Below, in pieces: positions 33,034 to 41,587 of a stretch of DNA of 42,937 bases. The notes under the pieces are model-generated. The model saw nothing but the letters and a program-made list of their open reading frames with translations, was not told the origin of the DNA and did no database searches. The stretch comes from an uncultured Sulfuricurvum sp. (GTDB taxonomy: Bacteria > Campylobacterota > Campylobacteria > Campylobacterales > Sulfurimonadaceae). A program made the position numbers and the translations under genes. Location: assembly GCA_903844635.1 (NCBI GenBank), contig CAIMUF010000079.1, positions 1-42,937 of the forward strand. Reading direction: 5' to 3'. Numbering within the stretch: the stretch's first letter is position 1; each line of letters opens with the position of its first letter.

Positions 33034-35784
33034 CTATTTTCCAAGTAAGGCCTCAAACTCATCAACTACAACAGGCTTACTATACAAATAGCCTTGATAC
33101 TTCGTACAGCCACTCTCTAGTAGGAACTCTCTTTGTTCTACTGTCTCAACACCCTCAGCAATAACGCTGATACCTAAACCATGCGCCATTGTAATAATAG
33201 TGAGTACAATCGCTCTATCGCTTTCGTCTGTTGCAATATCTCGAACAAACGACTGATCTATTTTTAATTGATTCAACGGCAATCGCTTTAAATATTGTAA
33301 AGAAGAATAGCCCGTGCCAAAGTCATCCAATGAAAAACGAACACCTATTTTACTCAGAGTATCCATTTTGATGATGATGTCATTGATGTCTTTTACTAGC
33401 ATACTTTCGGTAAGCTCTAGTTTGAGAAGTGCCGGATTCATTTTATGGCGTCGTATAATGGTTATAACTTGATCTACGAAATCCGTTTGATTAAACTGTT
33501 TTGCGCTAACATTGACAGCTATAGTAAGATGCTTAGTCAGGTCGTTTTGCTCCCATAACTTAAGTTGGGCACACGCTGTATCAAGTACCCATTGCCCTAT
33601 GGGTAAAATCAAACCTATTTCTTCTGCAAGCGGAATAAAGTCAAGAGGTGAAATTAGCCCTTTTTCAGGGTGCTGCCATCGTATTAAGGCTTCAGCCCCC
33701 AACGCTTGACCGTTACTATCTACCTGAATTTGATAATAAAGCTGAAATTGCTGCTGTTCTATGGCTTTGCGTAATTCAGCCTCATTATCAAGACGAGAAG
33801 TAATGATTTCTTGCATTTTAGGATCAAAGAAGCGCAGAGCATTACGACCTGATGCTTTTGCTTCATACATGGCAATATCCGCTTGTTTTAATAGAGATTC
33901 AACACTTGATTCATGGTCATTGAATAACGTGGCACCAATACTTGGAGTGCTGCGATGCTCGTGTGAGTCTAGTATATACGGTTGATTGAGTACCGATAGA
34001 ATTTTTTCACCGATAGCTTCTGTGTGCGTTGCAGCATCAATTTCATCTTCACTTAAATTTTCTAGCAGTACCACAAATTCATCCCCGCCTAAACGAGCCA
34101 CCGTATCCCCTTCTCGCACGCAAGCCACTAATCGTTGTGCTACTTGTTGTAAAAGTAAATCGCCAATATCGTGACCCATGCTGTCGTTGAGATCTTTAAA
34201 ATGATCAAGATCAAGAAATAATAACGCTCCTCTTTTACCACTACGGGAACTTGAAGCGTGTGCCTGCTGTAGTCTATCCAGCAATAAACGCCGATTAGGC
34301 AACTGGGTGAGCGGGTCATAAAAAGCTAAATTTTTAATTTCATCCGCAGCGGCTTTGCTCGCAGTAATATCAATGAGCGTTGCCACGAAATTGGTGGTCA
34401 CTCCCAATGTGTCTTTTACCGTAGTGATAGTCAGTTTTTGAGGATAGACTTCACCGCTTTTGCGACGATTCCATATTTCACCTTCCCAGGCGCCTAGGGT
34501 GTTGATACTTTCCCACATCGTGGCATAAAAATCTTTGTTATGACGACCTGAGCCAAGAAGCTTCGGTGTTTGACCAACAGCTTCTTCAGGGCTGTAACCG
34601 GCAATCTTGGTAAAAGCATTATTGACGCGCAGTATGACATTATTATCATCGGTGACCATCATCCCCTCTTGGGACTCAAACGCAGTCGCAGCAATACGAA
34701 ACTGCTCCTTGGTTTCGTGTAGACTTTTAGTTTGTTTTCGCAACTTGCGTATGCCATAGATCAAAACTAAAAACAAGATGAAAAATAGACTGCCAGCATA
34801 CACAATCCCATCCAAACTGATATATTCAAGTACTTTTTGCCGTAATCCCGAAGCATCACGATAAATCTGTTGATTAAGAGAAAGACGTGAATTGACAAGA
34901 CCATGACGTTCAAGCATCTTTTGAATATAGTCAAACCGCCCTTGATTGAGTGTTCCAATCGGATAGGAAGAAGGAGCTATCGCTGCAATGATTCCATCCG
35001 CTTCAAATCTAAGCTTGTCGATTGTTTGAGTACCGTGATATTTGCTCTGTATAAGATGAATAATCTCTTCCTTATGAGCAATAGCGTATTCCCATCCCTT
35101 GATCGTTGCACGCTTCATGGCTTCGACTCGCTTTGGATGACGGGTTAATTCATCTTGCGTCGTAAAGAGCATGTCACCATAAAAATCTACCCCAAAACTT
35201 TGAGGATGGATAATGTTTGTTTCAAAACCTTTTTCTCTCAATGTGTACGGTTCATTGGTCACATAACCGTGTGTTGCATCCACTTCTTTAGCCGTTAGGT
35301 CGTCAATATTGAAATGTGTCTTTATACGGCTAAAACCTTCTTTTGTAACACCGGTCTCATACAGCATCGCCAACAATGGCAATCCATCTGCATCATTGGG
35401 ATACAGTGAAATTCGTTTCCCGATCAATCCATATGGGCTATCAATACCACTGGATTTCAGGGTAATCAGTACGTTAGGAGAGTGTTGAAAAATAGGAGCT
35501 ACGATTACGATTGGCTTTTTTTGTGCAAGATATACGAGTAAAACAGAATCACCGACCCCATACTGTGATGCTCCATTGAGCACCTGCTCGATGTTATTGA
35601 GCGCAGGATTACGGTCTTTTAGTGTAACCTCTAATCCTTCGTCTTTATAGTAGCCTTGCTCAACTGCCGCATAGTACCCTGCAAACTGAAACTGGTGATG
35701 CCACTTTAATTGAAGAGATACTTTCTCTTGGGCAAAAAGAGGAAACGTACAAAGAAGTAACGTTAGTAAAGAGTTAAAATTCAA
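33034..35784 (-). CDS. periplasmic-sensor diguanylate cyclase/phosphodiesterase (NMT1/THI5-like-PAS-GGDEF-EAL)
   Basis: A 916-aa protein. A signal peptide is followed by a solute-binding domain of the NMT1/THI5 type (about 20-310; KVSLQLKWHHQFQFAGYYAA). One TM lies near 335-355, then a PAS domain (about 365-480). The GGDEF domain has an intact ARLGGDEF site and an RxxD inhibitory site (REGD) 5 residues before it. The EAL domain has EALIRW, DDFGTGYSS, KIDQSF, EGVE and QGYLYSKP. Both catalytic centres look complete, so it may make and degrade cyclic di-GMP. The start is a TTG at 35784 with GGAGAA upstream. A small molecule related to thiamine-pyrimidine precursors or nitrate/taurine-type ligands may be the signal. 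Confidence 0.92.
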   Translation of the reverse strand: MNFNSLLTLLLCTFPLFAQEKVSLQLKWHHQFQFAGYYAAVEQGYYKDEGLEVTLKDRNPALNNIEQVLNGASQYGVGDSVLLVYLAQKKPIVIVAPIFQHSPNVLITLKSSGIDSPYGLIGKRISLYPNDADGLPLLAMLYETGVTKEGFSRIKTHFNIDDLTAKEVDATHGYVTNEPYTLREKGFETNIIHPQSFGVDFYGDMLFTTQDELTRHPKRVEAMKRATIKGWEYAIAHKEEIIHLIQSKYHGTQTIDKLRFEADGIIAAIAPSSYPIGTLNQGRFDYIQKMLERHGLVNSRLSLNQQIYRDASGLRQKVLEYISLDGIVYAGSLFFILFLVLIYGIRKLRKQTKSLHETKEQFRIAATAFESQEGMMVTDDNNVILRVNNAFTKIAGYSPEEAVGQTPKLLGSGRHNKDFYATMWESINTLGAWEGEIWNRRKSGEVYPQKLTITTVKDTLGVTTNFVATLIDITASKAAADEIKNLAFYDPLTQLPNRRLLLDRLQQAHASSSRSGKRGALLFLDLDHFKDLNDSMGHDIGDLLLQQVAQRLVACVREGDTVARLGGDEFVVLLENLSEDEIDAATHTEAIGEKILSVLNQPYILDSHEHRSTPSIGATLFNDHESSVESLLKQADIAMYEAKASGRNALRFFDPKMQEIITSRLDNEAELRKAIEQQQFQLYYQIQVDSNGQALGAEALIRWQHPEKGLISPLDFIPLAEEIGLILPIGQWVLDTACAQLKLWEQNDLTKHLTIAVNVSAKQFNQTDFVDQVITIIRRHKMNPALLKLELTESMLVKDINDIIIKMDTLSKIGVRFSLDDFGTGYSSLQYLKRLPLNQLKIDQSFVRDIATDESDRAIVLTIITMAHGLGISVIAEGVETVEQREFLLESGCTKYQGYLYSKPVVVDEFEALLGK

Positions 35785-35812
35785 ACAAAATTCTCCAAAA
35801 TTTATTACTATA

Positions 35813-35998
35813 TCAATAAAAAATTCTAAGCGTGCTAAACATCATATTATCTCTCAACACATTAAACGACCATTGAAACCATGCAAACTTTATTAGGCCA
35901 GATTTTTTGTCACCTGTTTTTAAATGAATCATAAACTTCTTTGTATCTGCAAAAGCAATCGTAACTGTAAACAGCAGTATAAAAAGAGAGAAACGCAT
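35813..35998 (-). CDS. short exported protein, perhaps a truncated remnant (61 aa)
   Basis: The start ATG at 35998 gives a signal peptide (MRFSLFILLFTVTIAFA) and a start of a mature domain (DTKKFMIHLKTGDKKSG) that resembles the beginning of DsrE-type periplasmic proteins. The remaining 25 residues (FAWFQWSFNVLRDNMMF and on) do not look like that family, so the gene may be frameshifted or truncated. It lies 28 bases upstream of the GGDEF-EAL gene on the same strand. Confidence 0.4.
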   Translation of the reverse strand: MRFSLFILLFTVTIAFADTKKFMIHLKTGDKKSGLIKFAWFQWSFNVLRDNMMFSTLRIFY

Positions 35999-36149
35999 AT
36001 AAATTCTTCTCGGCAAAATATTAGCAACTGTATCATGACTAAGAAGTGTAAAAAAGACATAAAAGCTTTCAGTACAGGTCCTGTAAGCTGACAATATGCC
36101 AAAATAATAGAGCGCTCACATTGATTATCTCTTATGATATACTCTTTCT

Positions 36150-36554
36150 ATGAAGAACATTTATGATAACACCCATTTTAAAATAAACCATTGCAGTGAC
36201 GTATTCGATTTTACGATTGATACCCTCCCCTTATCTGCTCCTTTTGACACCTCTTTTGCAATACTTACAGCCCATAATCCTAAAAATACTTCTCTATCCC
36301 AAACGCTTAATGATAAGCGTAATGGAGAGTTGTTTAGCACTCTTATGGAAACCAACTATGGGATTGATTCGGCCTTAGGATATCTGGATGATCACAGTGA
36401 AGAAAGCTATTGTATTTATGGAATAGGTTTTGGGGAAGCTATGACTATTGCGAGAGACTACGATCAATATACATTTTTTTATGCAGACCAACATAGAGCT
36501 GGTTATTATGAATCGTCAAGTGGGGAGCCTGTTACCCAAAGGCTCATTCGGTAA
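36150..36554 (+). CDS. DUF3293-family protein
   Basis: A 134-aa protein with the DUF3293 pattern: FAILTAHNPKNTSLSQTLND (N-terminal half), RNGELFSTL, then SYCIYGIGFGEAMTIARDY and DQYTFFYAD at the end. It is soluble and cytoplasmic, with no known activity. It has no clear Shine-Dalgarno sequence and lies close to a TATGATATACT -10-like stretch (36132-36145). It is probably transcribed alone. Its end overlaps a minus-strand DnaQ-like remnant by about 10 bases. Confidence 0.75.
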   Translation: MKNIYDNTHFKINHCSDVFDFTIDTLPLSAPFDTSFAILTAHNPKNTSLSQTLNDKRNGELFSTLMETNYGIDSALGYLDDHSEESYCIYGIGFGEAMTIARDYDQYTFFYADQHRAGYYESSSGEPVTQRLIR

Positions 36555-36700
36555 TTAGCTGACCTTGCTCTTCCTCTATTATATTCATCTTATTTAATAT
36601 TTCTAAAGTCTTCACGGCATCGTACAGTGTCCGGTGTTATTGATCCACCTTTAATTGATTTGCTCATGCCAATAGAAGGATAAACATTCTTGCGGTTTAA
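36544..36700 (-). pseudogene. C-terminal remnant of a DnaQ-like exonuclease
   Basis: On the minus strand a frame reads HRTLYDAVKTLEILNKMN and ends at a TGA (36546-36544). The HRxLxDAxxTxxI pattern is the ExoIII motif of DnaQ-family 3'-5' exonucleases. Just before it, in another frame, NRKNVYPSIGMSKSIKGG could be the preceding segment. The rest of the gene is absent, so this is a truncated copy. Confidence 0.5.
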
Positions 36701-36782
36701 AATTGATTGTTAAATTTTTTTCTATGCGTCAGCAACGGTTTTACCGTGCTATTCTTCTTCATCTTAAAATAGGTGTAAAAAA

Positions 36783-37802
36783 GTGTCCAACAACAACAGG
36801 CCCAAACGGCTCATTATCATCGGAGCTGGGCTTAGCGGTTTATATGCAGCATACTTGCTTCAAAATCATTTTGAGATAGTGATTCTTGAGGCGCGTGACC
36901 GTATTGGCGGACGGATACTGGGAACACCTGATGGTGGTGATTTGGGACCTACTTGGGTATGGTCACATCATAAAGCCACCCTTGCACTCTCTCGTGAATT
37001 GGGGCTTACTCTTTTTCCCCAATTCACTAATGGGGATGCTCTCTATGATGGCGTTAGCGGAATTGAACGTTTCAAGGCTCCCCCATCCGCTCCATCTGCA
37101 CGTTTTAACGGTGGAATAAGTTCTCTAACGGATGCTCTGTATCGAAAACTTCACGCTGTCACGTTTCACTTTAATACACCGGTAGAGAAGATACTTGATT
37201 CAGGTGGTGAGATTATAGTTCAAAGCTCTCAAAACTCTTTTCATGCCGAGATTGTCATCTCTACCCTTCCACCAAGACTAGTGGCTAATCTTTCTTTCAC
37301 ACCATCTCTTTCACCGCTTATTCTCTCACAGCTTAATCGCACTCCAACATGGATGGGAAACTCTGCAAAAGCATTGATCACGTATGAGCATGCGTTTTGG
37401 AAAGAGGACGGCTTGAGTGGGTTTGCAATAAGTCATCATGGAGTACTGGCGGAAATACATGATGCTTCGCAACCGGACAACCCTGCTCTTTTTGGCTTTT
37501 TTCACACCCATCGATCCGTTAAAGATTCAGAAAATGCTATTATCGATCAGCTCACTGGGCTTTTTGGGCCTAAAGCGGCTCACCCTTTGCGTATTGATTT
37601 AAAAGATTGGAAAAAAGACCCCTATTCCTCTTGTGTTTTGGATCAAAAAGGCTTGAGTGAACATCCGCACTACGGACTAAACATTCATGCATTTGATGAA
37701 AAGTTCCATTGTATCGGTACAGAAACATCCTTTATCGAAGGTGGCTATTTAGAGGGTGCTCTTCAAAGCGCCTCAAAGCTTGCTCAACAGCTTCTTCGAT
37801 AG
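36783..37802 (+). CDS. FAD-dependent amine oxidase (monoamine oxidase-like)
   Basis: A 339-aa flavoprotein. The Rossmann motif is IIIGAGLSGLYAAYLL (GxGxxG, 14-19), the ribose-binding acid is E36 in LEARDRIGGR, and the GGR follows at 42-44. The C-terminal FAD signature is HCIGTETSFIEGGYLEGAL. Middle segments GDLGPTWVW and GISSLTDALYRKL fit the family. It oxidises amines with release of ammonia and peroxide; the substrate is unknown. It is shorter than typical 450-aa members, so the substrate domain is reduced. The start is a GTG at 36783 with AGG upstream. It is probably monocistronic. Confidence 0.85.
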   Translation: MSNNNRPKRLIIIGAGLSGLYAAYLLQNHFEIVILEARDRIGGRILGTPDGGDLGPTWVWSHHKATLALSRELGLTLFPQFTNGDALYDGVSGIERFKAPPSAPSARFNGGISSLTDALYRKLHAVTFHFNTPVEKILDSGGEIIVQSSQNSFHAEIVISTLPPRLVANLSFTPSLSPLILSQLNRTPTWMGNSAKALITYEHAFWKEDGLSGFAISHHGVLAEIHDASQPDNPALFGFFHTHRSVKDSENAIIDQLTGLFGPKAAHPLRIDLKDWKKDPYSSCVLDQKGLSEHPHYGLNIHAFDEKFHCIGTETSFIEGGYLEGALQSASKLAQQLLR

Positions 37803-38130
37803 TTGACTTCACAATATGACTTCGTTTTTGCTCCCCTACCCCATATTCGTCTCGGAGTTTCTTGATCTGCTCTCCCAAGGCTACAGACTTTTGATCATCA
37901 TCCCGATCAAAGAGGGAAAACATTTTTGGTTTAGAAGTGGCGCTAAAAATAGAAGCTGACACGGAGATACTGAGAATACATGGCTTCGTCCTCTCGCTAT
38001 CAATGCCGCTAAACTTCTCATCCGCCCTTCCACATGATTGAAGCCTGTGCGTAGATTTTAGTACTTCTCCTAACATTTTTATCTTGTAACTTTCTAGACA
38101 TTGAGAAAACAGTGCTGATAAAAATATCAT
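37732..38130 (-). CDS. possible ORF overlapping the origin edge (132 aa, or about 65 aa from 37926)
   Basis: The last 65 residues, starting MFSLFDRDDDQKSVALGEQI, look protein-like (charged amphipathic helix, GEQKRSHIVKSTIEEAVEQA). They overlap the amine oxidase 3' end on the opposite strand by 71 bases. An inverted iteron (37808-37824) lies in the frame and encodes RSHIVK. No good ribosome site was seen. It could be a real small gene, or a chance frame carried by the origin sequence. Confidence 0.3.
   Translation of the reverse strand: MIFLSALFSQCLESYKIKMLGEVLKSTHRLQSCGRADEKFSGIDSERTKPCILSISVSASIFSATSKPKMFSLFDRDDDQKSVALGEQIKKLRDEYGVGEQKRSHIVKSTIEEAVEQALRRFEEHPLNSHLR
37808..37824 (-). repeat. 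outlying inverted iteron
   Basis: TTCACAATATGACTTCG is the exact reverse complement of the iteron consensus. It lies about 390 bases left of the main array, just after the amine oxidase stop. Confidence 0.85.
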
Positions 38131-38211
38131 CCAACTTCACAAACAAATGGCAAAATTACATATAAATTCGACTTCTACTTAATTCGGAACTAAAATTTAT
38201 CACTATTAAAA

Positions 38212-38640
38212 CGAAGTCATATTGTGAAGAAAAAGCTTTTTTAGATTTTTATTTATTTTTATTTTTATACATTACTAAAGTGCCCTATGCTCATCGTTTT
38301 AGTACCATAAAAGCGAAGTCATATTGTGAAAATAGTAGTTTTTAGATTTATTTTTTTAGATTTGAGATATTTATTTAAAAAAAACGAAGTCATATTGTGA
38401 AAACATTCTTTTTATAATTTTTTATTTTTATTTTTATTGTCTAATAAGATATTTTGGATGGATTATCCACAAAATGACTTCGTTTTTAAAAAATTCATCT
38501 AAATATGGCGATGAAATCTACTGCTTTATTTAATTGACGAAGTCATTTGGTGACATAAACGAAGTCATATTGTGAAGAGGCGAAGTCATATACTACTAAA
38601 GCGAAGTCATTTGGTGACATAAACGAAGTCATATTGTGAA
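38212..38640 (+). repeat. iteron array
   Basis: CGAAGTCATATTGTGAA occurs exactly at 38212-38228, 38314-38330, 38385-38401, 38560-38576 and 38624-38640. Variants with CATTTGGTGA occur at 38538 and 38602, a degenerate one (CATATACTA) at 38581, and an inverted variant (CACAAAATGACTTCG) at 38468-38482. A 40-bp unit holding a variant plus a consensus copy is repeated exactly at 38538-38577 and 38602-38641. Confidence 0.9.
38463..38471 (+). promoter_or_regulatory. DnaA box
   Basis: TTATCCACA is an exact match to the DnaA-box consensus TTATNCACA. It overlaps the inverted iteron variant at 38468-38482 and lies beside the AT-rich T-runs, which fits host DnaA help in origin opening. Confidence 0.7.
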
Positions 38641-38691
38641 GTTTCTATAGGTATTATAGATATATATAGAATATATAGATATCTGTAGGAA

Positions 38692-38732
38692 AATAGAGAA
38701 GAGCAAGGTTTTCTCCCTTGCCTATCTCTATT
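38692..38732 (-). terminator. Rho-independent-type terminator of the rep operon
   Basis: AATAGAGA (38692-38699) pairs with TCTCTATT (38725-38732), and GCAAGG pairs with CCTTGC inside. The loop is about 7 bases, with a small internal AGA/CTA bulge. On the minus strand it is followed by TTTTCC. It lies 2 bases after the rep stop codon. Confidence 0.75.
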
Positions 38733-38733
38733 T

Positions 38734-39591
38734 TTATTCAAGACCAGGAAGTTCCTTAGTTTTATTAGGAGCACCCATAAAGGTAATACTATTATCATAG
38801 GAGCCTTTACGATATATGAGCTTCGTTTTTGGTTCATAAGTAATTCCATAATCTAACAAAAGTACAGCACTATCTCGTATTTCTTTCATTGCTGTTTGTT
38901 TTGTTCGAAGCGATTCCATTGGAAAGCCGATTGTTTGAAGTAGATTTTCAATGCTCATAGTGCTCGATTGAGAATGTGTCCAGAAAAAACGAATAATTGC
39001 TCGCAGCAATGCGCTTTTGACTTTAAGTAATTTTGGAAGCTCTTTTGTATAGTTTACTGTGAGTTGATCCTCAAAATACTTTCGGTATTCTGGAGTGATA
39101 ACAATTCCAAAACTTTTATGCTTTGTACTATATGCGAAAGAACTAATGATATTAAAACTGTAAAAATCTTCACCATCAGTTGTACGAAATTCGATTGCCG
39201 TTGTTTGAATTTCATCAAGCTTGTCTTTAAGCCACTTGGTATTACGTGATGTTGTACCGCTGTAAGATTTTAAAATGTCCGAAGTAGAAAAATAAATAGC
39301 TATAGCTCCACCATCTACTTCTTTGATTTCTTTAGCGCCTGCGAATAAACAATCGAGAAGGTCTCTATGCGTTTGTGTCAGTATATTACCTTTGATAACA
39401 GTTTTGCCCCAACTAGTCTCAATATACCGTTTCTTTTGATTTTCAATAAATTGTGTATAGGTTTTAGAAGTGGAACTTATTTTTTCGATAGGGGCAAAAA
39501 CCCCTGTGCGTAGTTCACTTACTGTGGCATTAGAATTTTCAAATTTTTTGACAATATCGAATTCTTTAAACGTGAGTTGATTGTTTGCCAT
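38734..39591 (-). CDS. rep: plasmid replication initiator (Rep, winged-helix type)
   Basis: A 285-aa protein that has the layout of iteron-binding initiators with two winged-helix domains: LTQTHRDLLDCLFAGAKEI with the IAIYFSTSDILKSYSG core (about 70-115), and KVKSALLRAIIRFFWTHSQS with IENLLQTIGFPM (about 190-232). It binds iterons such as those just downstream to open the origin. The gene starts directly after the stop of the helicase gene and is followed by a terminator and the iterons. Rep_3/TrfA-like assignment is by pattern and context; the exact family is not certain. Confidence 0.8.
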   Translation of the reverse strand: MANNQLTFKEFDIVKKFENSNATVSELRTGVFAPIEKISSTSKTYTQFIENQKKRYIETSWGKTVIKGNILTQTHRDLLDCLFAGAKEIKEVDGGAIAIYFSTSDILKSYSGTTSRNTKWLKDKLDEIQTTAIEFRTTDGEDFYSFNIISSFAYSTKHKSFGIVITPEYRKYFEDQLTVNYTKELPKLLKVKSALLRAIIRFFWTHSQSSTMSIENLLQTIGFPMESLRTKQTAMKEIRDSAVLLLDYGITYEPKTKLIYRKGSYDNSITFMGAPNKTKELPGLE

Positions 39592-40803
39592 TTAAAAATC
39601 CTTCATAAAAACGCTAGCGTCTGTTTTAACTTCAGGAAATACCTGACGAACTATTTGTTTGCCACCGAGTGGTTTTGAAGCACCGTAATTATCTTTAGTT
39701 AGAGAGATTTTTCGTAAATGACTTCGAGTTTCATCGGGGGTACCATCTTTATTTGTAACATAACTTATTTCATAAACAAGACGTACGGCATCTGTAAAGG
39801 CACTTGCACCTCTGGCTTGAGTTGTATTTTTTGTACTGTGATGAATAAATACGATGGTTTTATTTTCTCTAGAAGCCCATTCGGTAAAGAGCTGCATGAA
39901 TTTTCGTGCATGGGCATTATTGTTTTCATCGGCACCAAAAAAAGCAATCAAAGGATCAAGTATTATCAAATCATAGGGAGCTAGGATTTTTTTAAGATCA
40001 TTAAAATAAGGATTAATATTTATTCCCCTCCCCTGCTCTTCCAAAACTTGGACGGTTGGGCTATTGGAAATAACGATTTTATTGGTAAATTCTTTGAGTT
40101 CTCTTCTAAGAATCGACGTGGCAATTATTTGTGCTCGGTGAGCAGTTAGTCCCGTTGGATCTTCAGATAGCCAGGCAAACGATTTTGAATGAGGATTTTC
40201 AATTGCGTGATGCATCATCAGCTGTATGACCAACCAGCTTTTGCCACTTCCTCCAGGGGCAGAGATCATAGACACAGTTTTTTTAGGGAAAGGTAGCCAT
40301 GCTTTACAAATAAATTCTGCTTCTTCGCTTTGGATTGTGGTGATGTCATGCATATCAAGTAAAGTTACTCTATGAGTTTTTTGAAAATCTTCAAGTTTTT
40401 CCAATGTGCGGCTAAGAACGCTATTCCCAGTGAAAGATTCATTTTGTAAATCACGACTAAATTCGTTAACAATTCCAATAAGAGTGCGTTTTTCACTTAA
40501 ATCTGTTAATTCTTGAATATAGGCTTGTATGGATGCTGCAGGATTAGCAGTGAGAATTTGTAACAGTTCGGCTTCATAATTTTCACTATTTTTAGTGAGA
40601 TAGGTATTGATAAGCCCTTCTTCTACGGGATGATCTTCATTCTGTAGATAAAGAATTGCACGAAATATTGCCTGATGAGACGCGTGAAAAAAGAGGTTGT
40701 TAGTTGTAAGAGCATGAAAATGCGCTTCAATTAATTGCGGTTCGAAAATCAAACTTGAAAGGAGCGTACGTTCTATATCAATATTGTATAAGTGTTGTGC
40801 CAT
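39592..40803 (-). CDS. replicative helicase, DnaB N-terminal domain fused to a RepA-like ATPase
   Basis: A 403-aa protein. Residues 1-105 match the DnaB N-terminal domain (DIERTLLSSLIFEPQLIEAH, NNLFFHASHQAIFRAILYLQ). Residues 155-400 are a RecA-fold ATPase of the RSF1010 RepA kind, with Walker A APGGSGKSW (182-190), Walker B YDLIILDPL (277-285) and the HHSTKN sensor (321-326). In DnaB the N-terminal domain forms the collar and binds primase; RSF1010 RepA lacks it. The fusion could load host primase on a plasmid helicase. It is immediately upstream of rep in the same operon. Confidence 0.85.
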   Translation of the reverse strand: MAQHLYNIDIERTLLSSLIFEPQLIEAHFHALTTNNLFFHASHQAIFRAILYLQNEDHPVEEGLINTYLTKNSENYEAELLQILTANPAASIQAYIQELTDLSEKRTLIGIVNEFSRDLQNESFTGNSVLSRTLEKLEDFQKTHRVTLLDMHDITTIQSEEAEFICKAWLPFPKKTVSMISAPGGSGKSWLVIQLMMHHAIENPHSKSFAWLSEDPTGLTAHRAQIIATSILRRELKEFTNKIVISNSPTVQVLEEQGRGININPYFNDLKKILAPYDLIILDPLIAFFGADENNNAHARKFMQLFTEWASRENKTIVFIHHSTKNTTQARGASAFTDAVRLVYEISYVTNKDGTPDETRSHLRKISLTKDNYGASKPLGGKQIVRQVFPEVKTDASVFMKDF

Positions 40804-40927
40804 CCCCTACCCTTATTTATGTTAGAGTATTTTAGCATATTATGCTTGAGGCTAACAATTCAACTAACAAAACTAACAGATCGGCACTATTTTTGCTATA
40901 CTAAGACAAATTAAATAAGAAGTAGTA
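40804..40927. promoter_or_regulatory. Divergent promoter region of the replication and partition operons
   Basis: For the minus strand TTGTTA (40858-40853) and TAAAAT (40834-40829) are 18 bases apart. For the plus strand TGCTATACT (40894-40902) is an extended -10. A perfect palindrome AGCATA-T-TATGCT (40834-40846) lies inside the rep promoter, flanked by GTTAG (40821) and CTAAC (40852). CTAAC recurs twice more by 40877. CGGCAC-N5-TTGCT (40882-40897) has exact sigma-54 spacing, with the first T replaced by C. Confidence 0.6.
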
Positions 40928-41587
40928 ATGATCATTACAATATCGCATCAAAAGGGCGGTGTAGGCAAATCTACACTAGCATATAACGTCGCTGTAGAAC
41001 TTAGTAAAAAGTATAACGTCGAAGTTATAGACTTAGATGTTCAGCAAACGGTTACTGCGTATAATCGGGTACGGTATGAAATGGGGCAAAAGCCCTTGCC
41101 GGTTCATATTTTTACGACTCCTGAAGAACTGGAAGTTTATTTTGAAAGCTTAAACGACGAGACTGTTGTTATCATTGATTCCGGTGGATTTGATTCTAGT
41201 TTGAATCGTTTTGCAATGCTAGTAAGTGATTTTTTAATTACACCCGTATCCAGTGAATTTACCGAAATTTTAGGTCTTCAAAAATATGAAAGTATTCTAA
41301 AAGAACTTTCTGAACAGTCAGGTATGAGGATTGTCACTAATGTAGTTCTTAACAAAACAAATCCGAATCAGAAAAAATTTGATGATGTTAATGAATTTAT
41401 AAGTAGCTCATATCATTTTATACTAATGGATTCTATGATGCGTCGACGAGTTGATTTTGCCAATAGTGTTGCATACGGTTTTAGCGTTAGAGAGCTCGAT
41501 AAAAAATCAGAATCTGCTAAAGAGCTTAAGGCATTTGTTAAAGAAATTAAAGAGAAGGCCGGCATTAATGCAAAGAAAAAAGATTGA
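40928..41587 (+). CDS. parA: ParA-family partition ATPase
   Basis: A 219-aa protein with the deviant Walker A motif KGGVGKST (9-16), Walker A' region VIDLDVQQTVTAYN (about 36-49) and Walker B VVIIDSGGFDS (about 79-89). It binds DNA non-specifically in its ATP form and drives plasmid segregation with ParB and parS. It has no N-terminal HTH domain, so autoregulation would depend on ParB or the palindrome upstream. Its end overlaps the parB start by 20 bases. GAAGTAGT before the ATG is a modest ribosome site. Confidence 0.93.
   Translation: MIITISHQKGGVGKSTLAYNVAVELSKKYNVEVIDLDVQQTVTAYNRVRYEMGQKPLPVHIFTTPEELEVYFESLNDETVVIIDSGGFDSSLNRFAMLVSDFLITPVSSEFTEILGLQKYESILKELSEQSGMRIVTNVVLNKTNPNQKKFDDVNEFISSSYHFILMDSMMRRRVDFANSVAYGFSVRELDKKSESAKELKAFVKEIKEKAGINAKKKD

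Larger units (their letters stand above)
38200..38733. other. oriV: iteron-type plasmid replication origin (oriV)
   Basis: The region has many copies of CGAAGTCATATTGTGAA, a perfect DnaA box, AT-rich T-runs (38236-38460) that could unwind first, and a terminator at its right end. It lies directly downstream of the rep gene. Five iterons sit in tandem at a 21-22 bp step (38538-38640), two helical turns, so that Rep monomers would line up on one face. An additional inverted iteron lies at 37808-37824. Confidence 0.85.
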
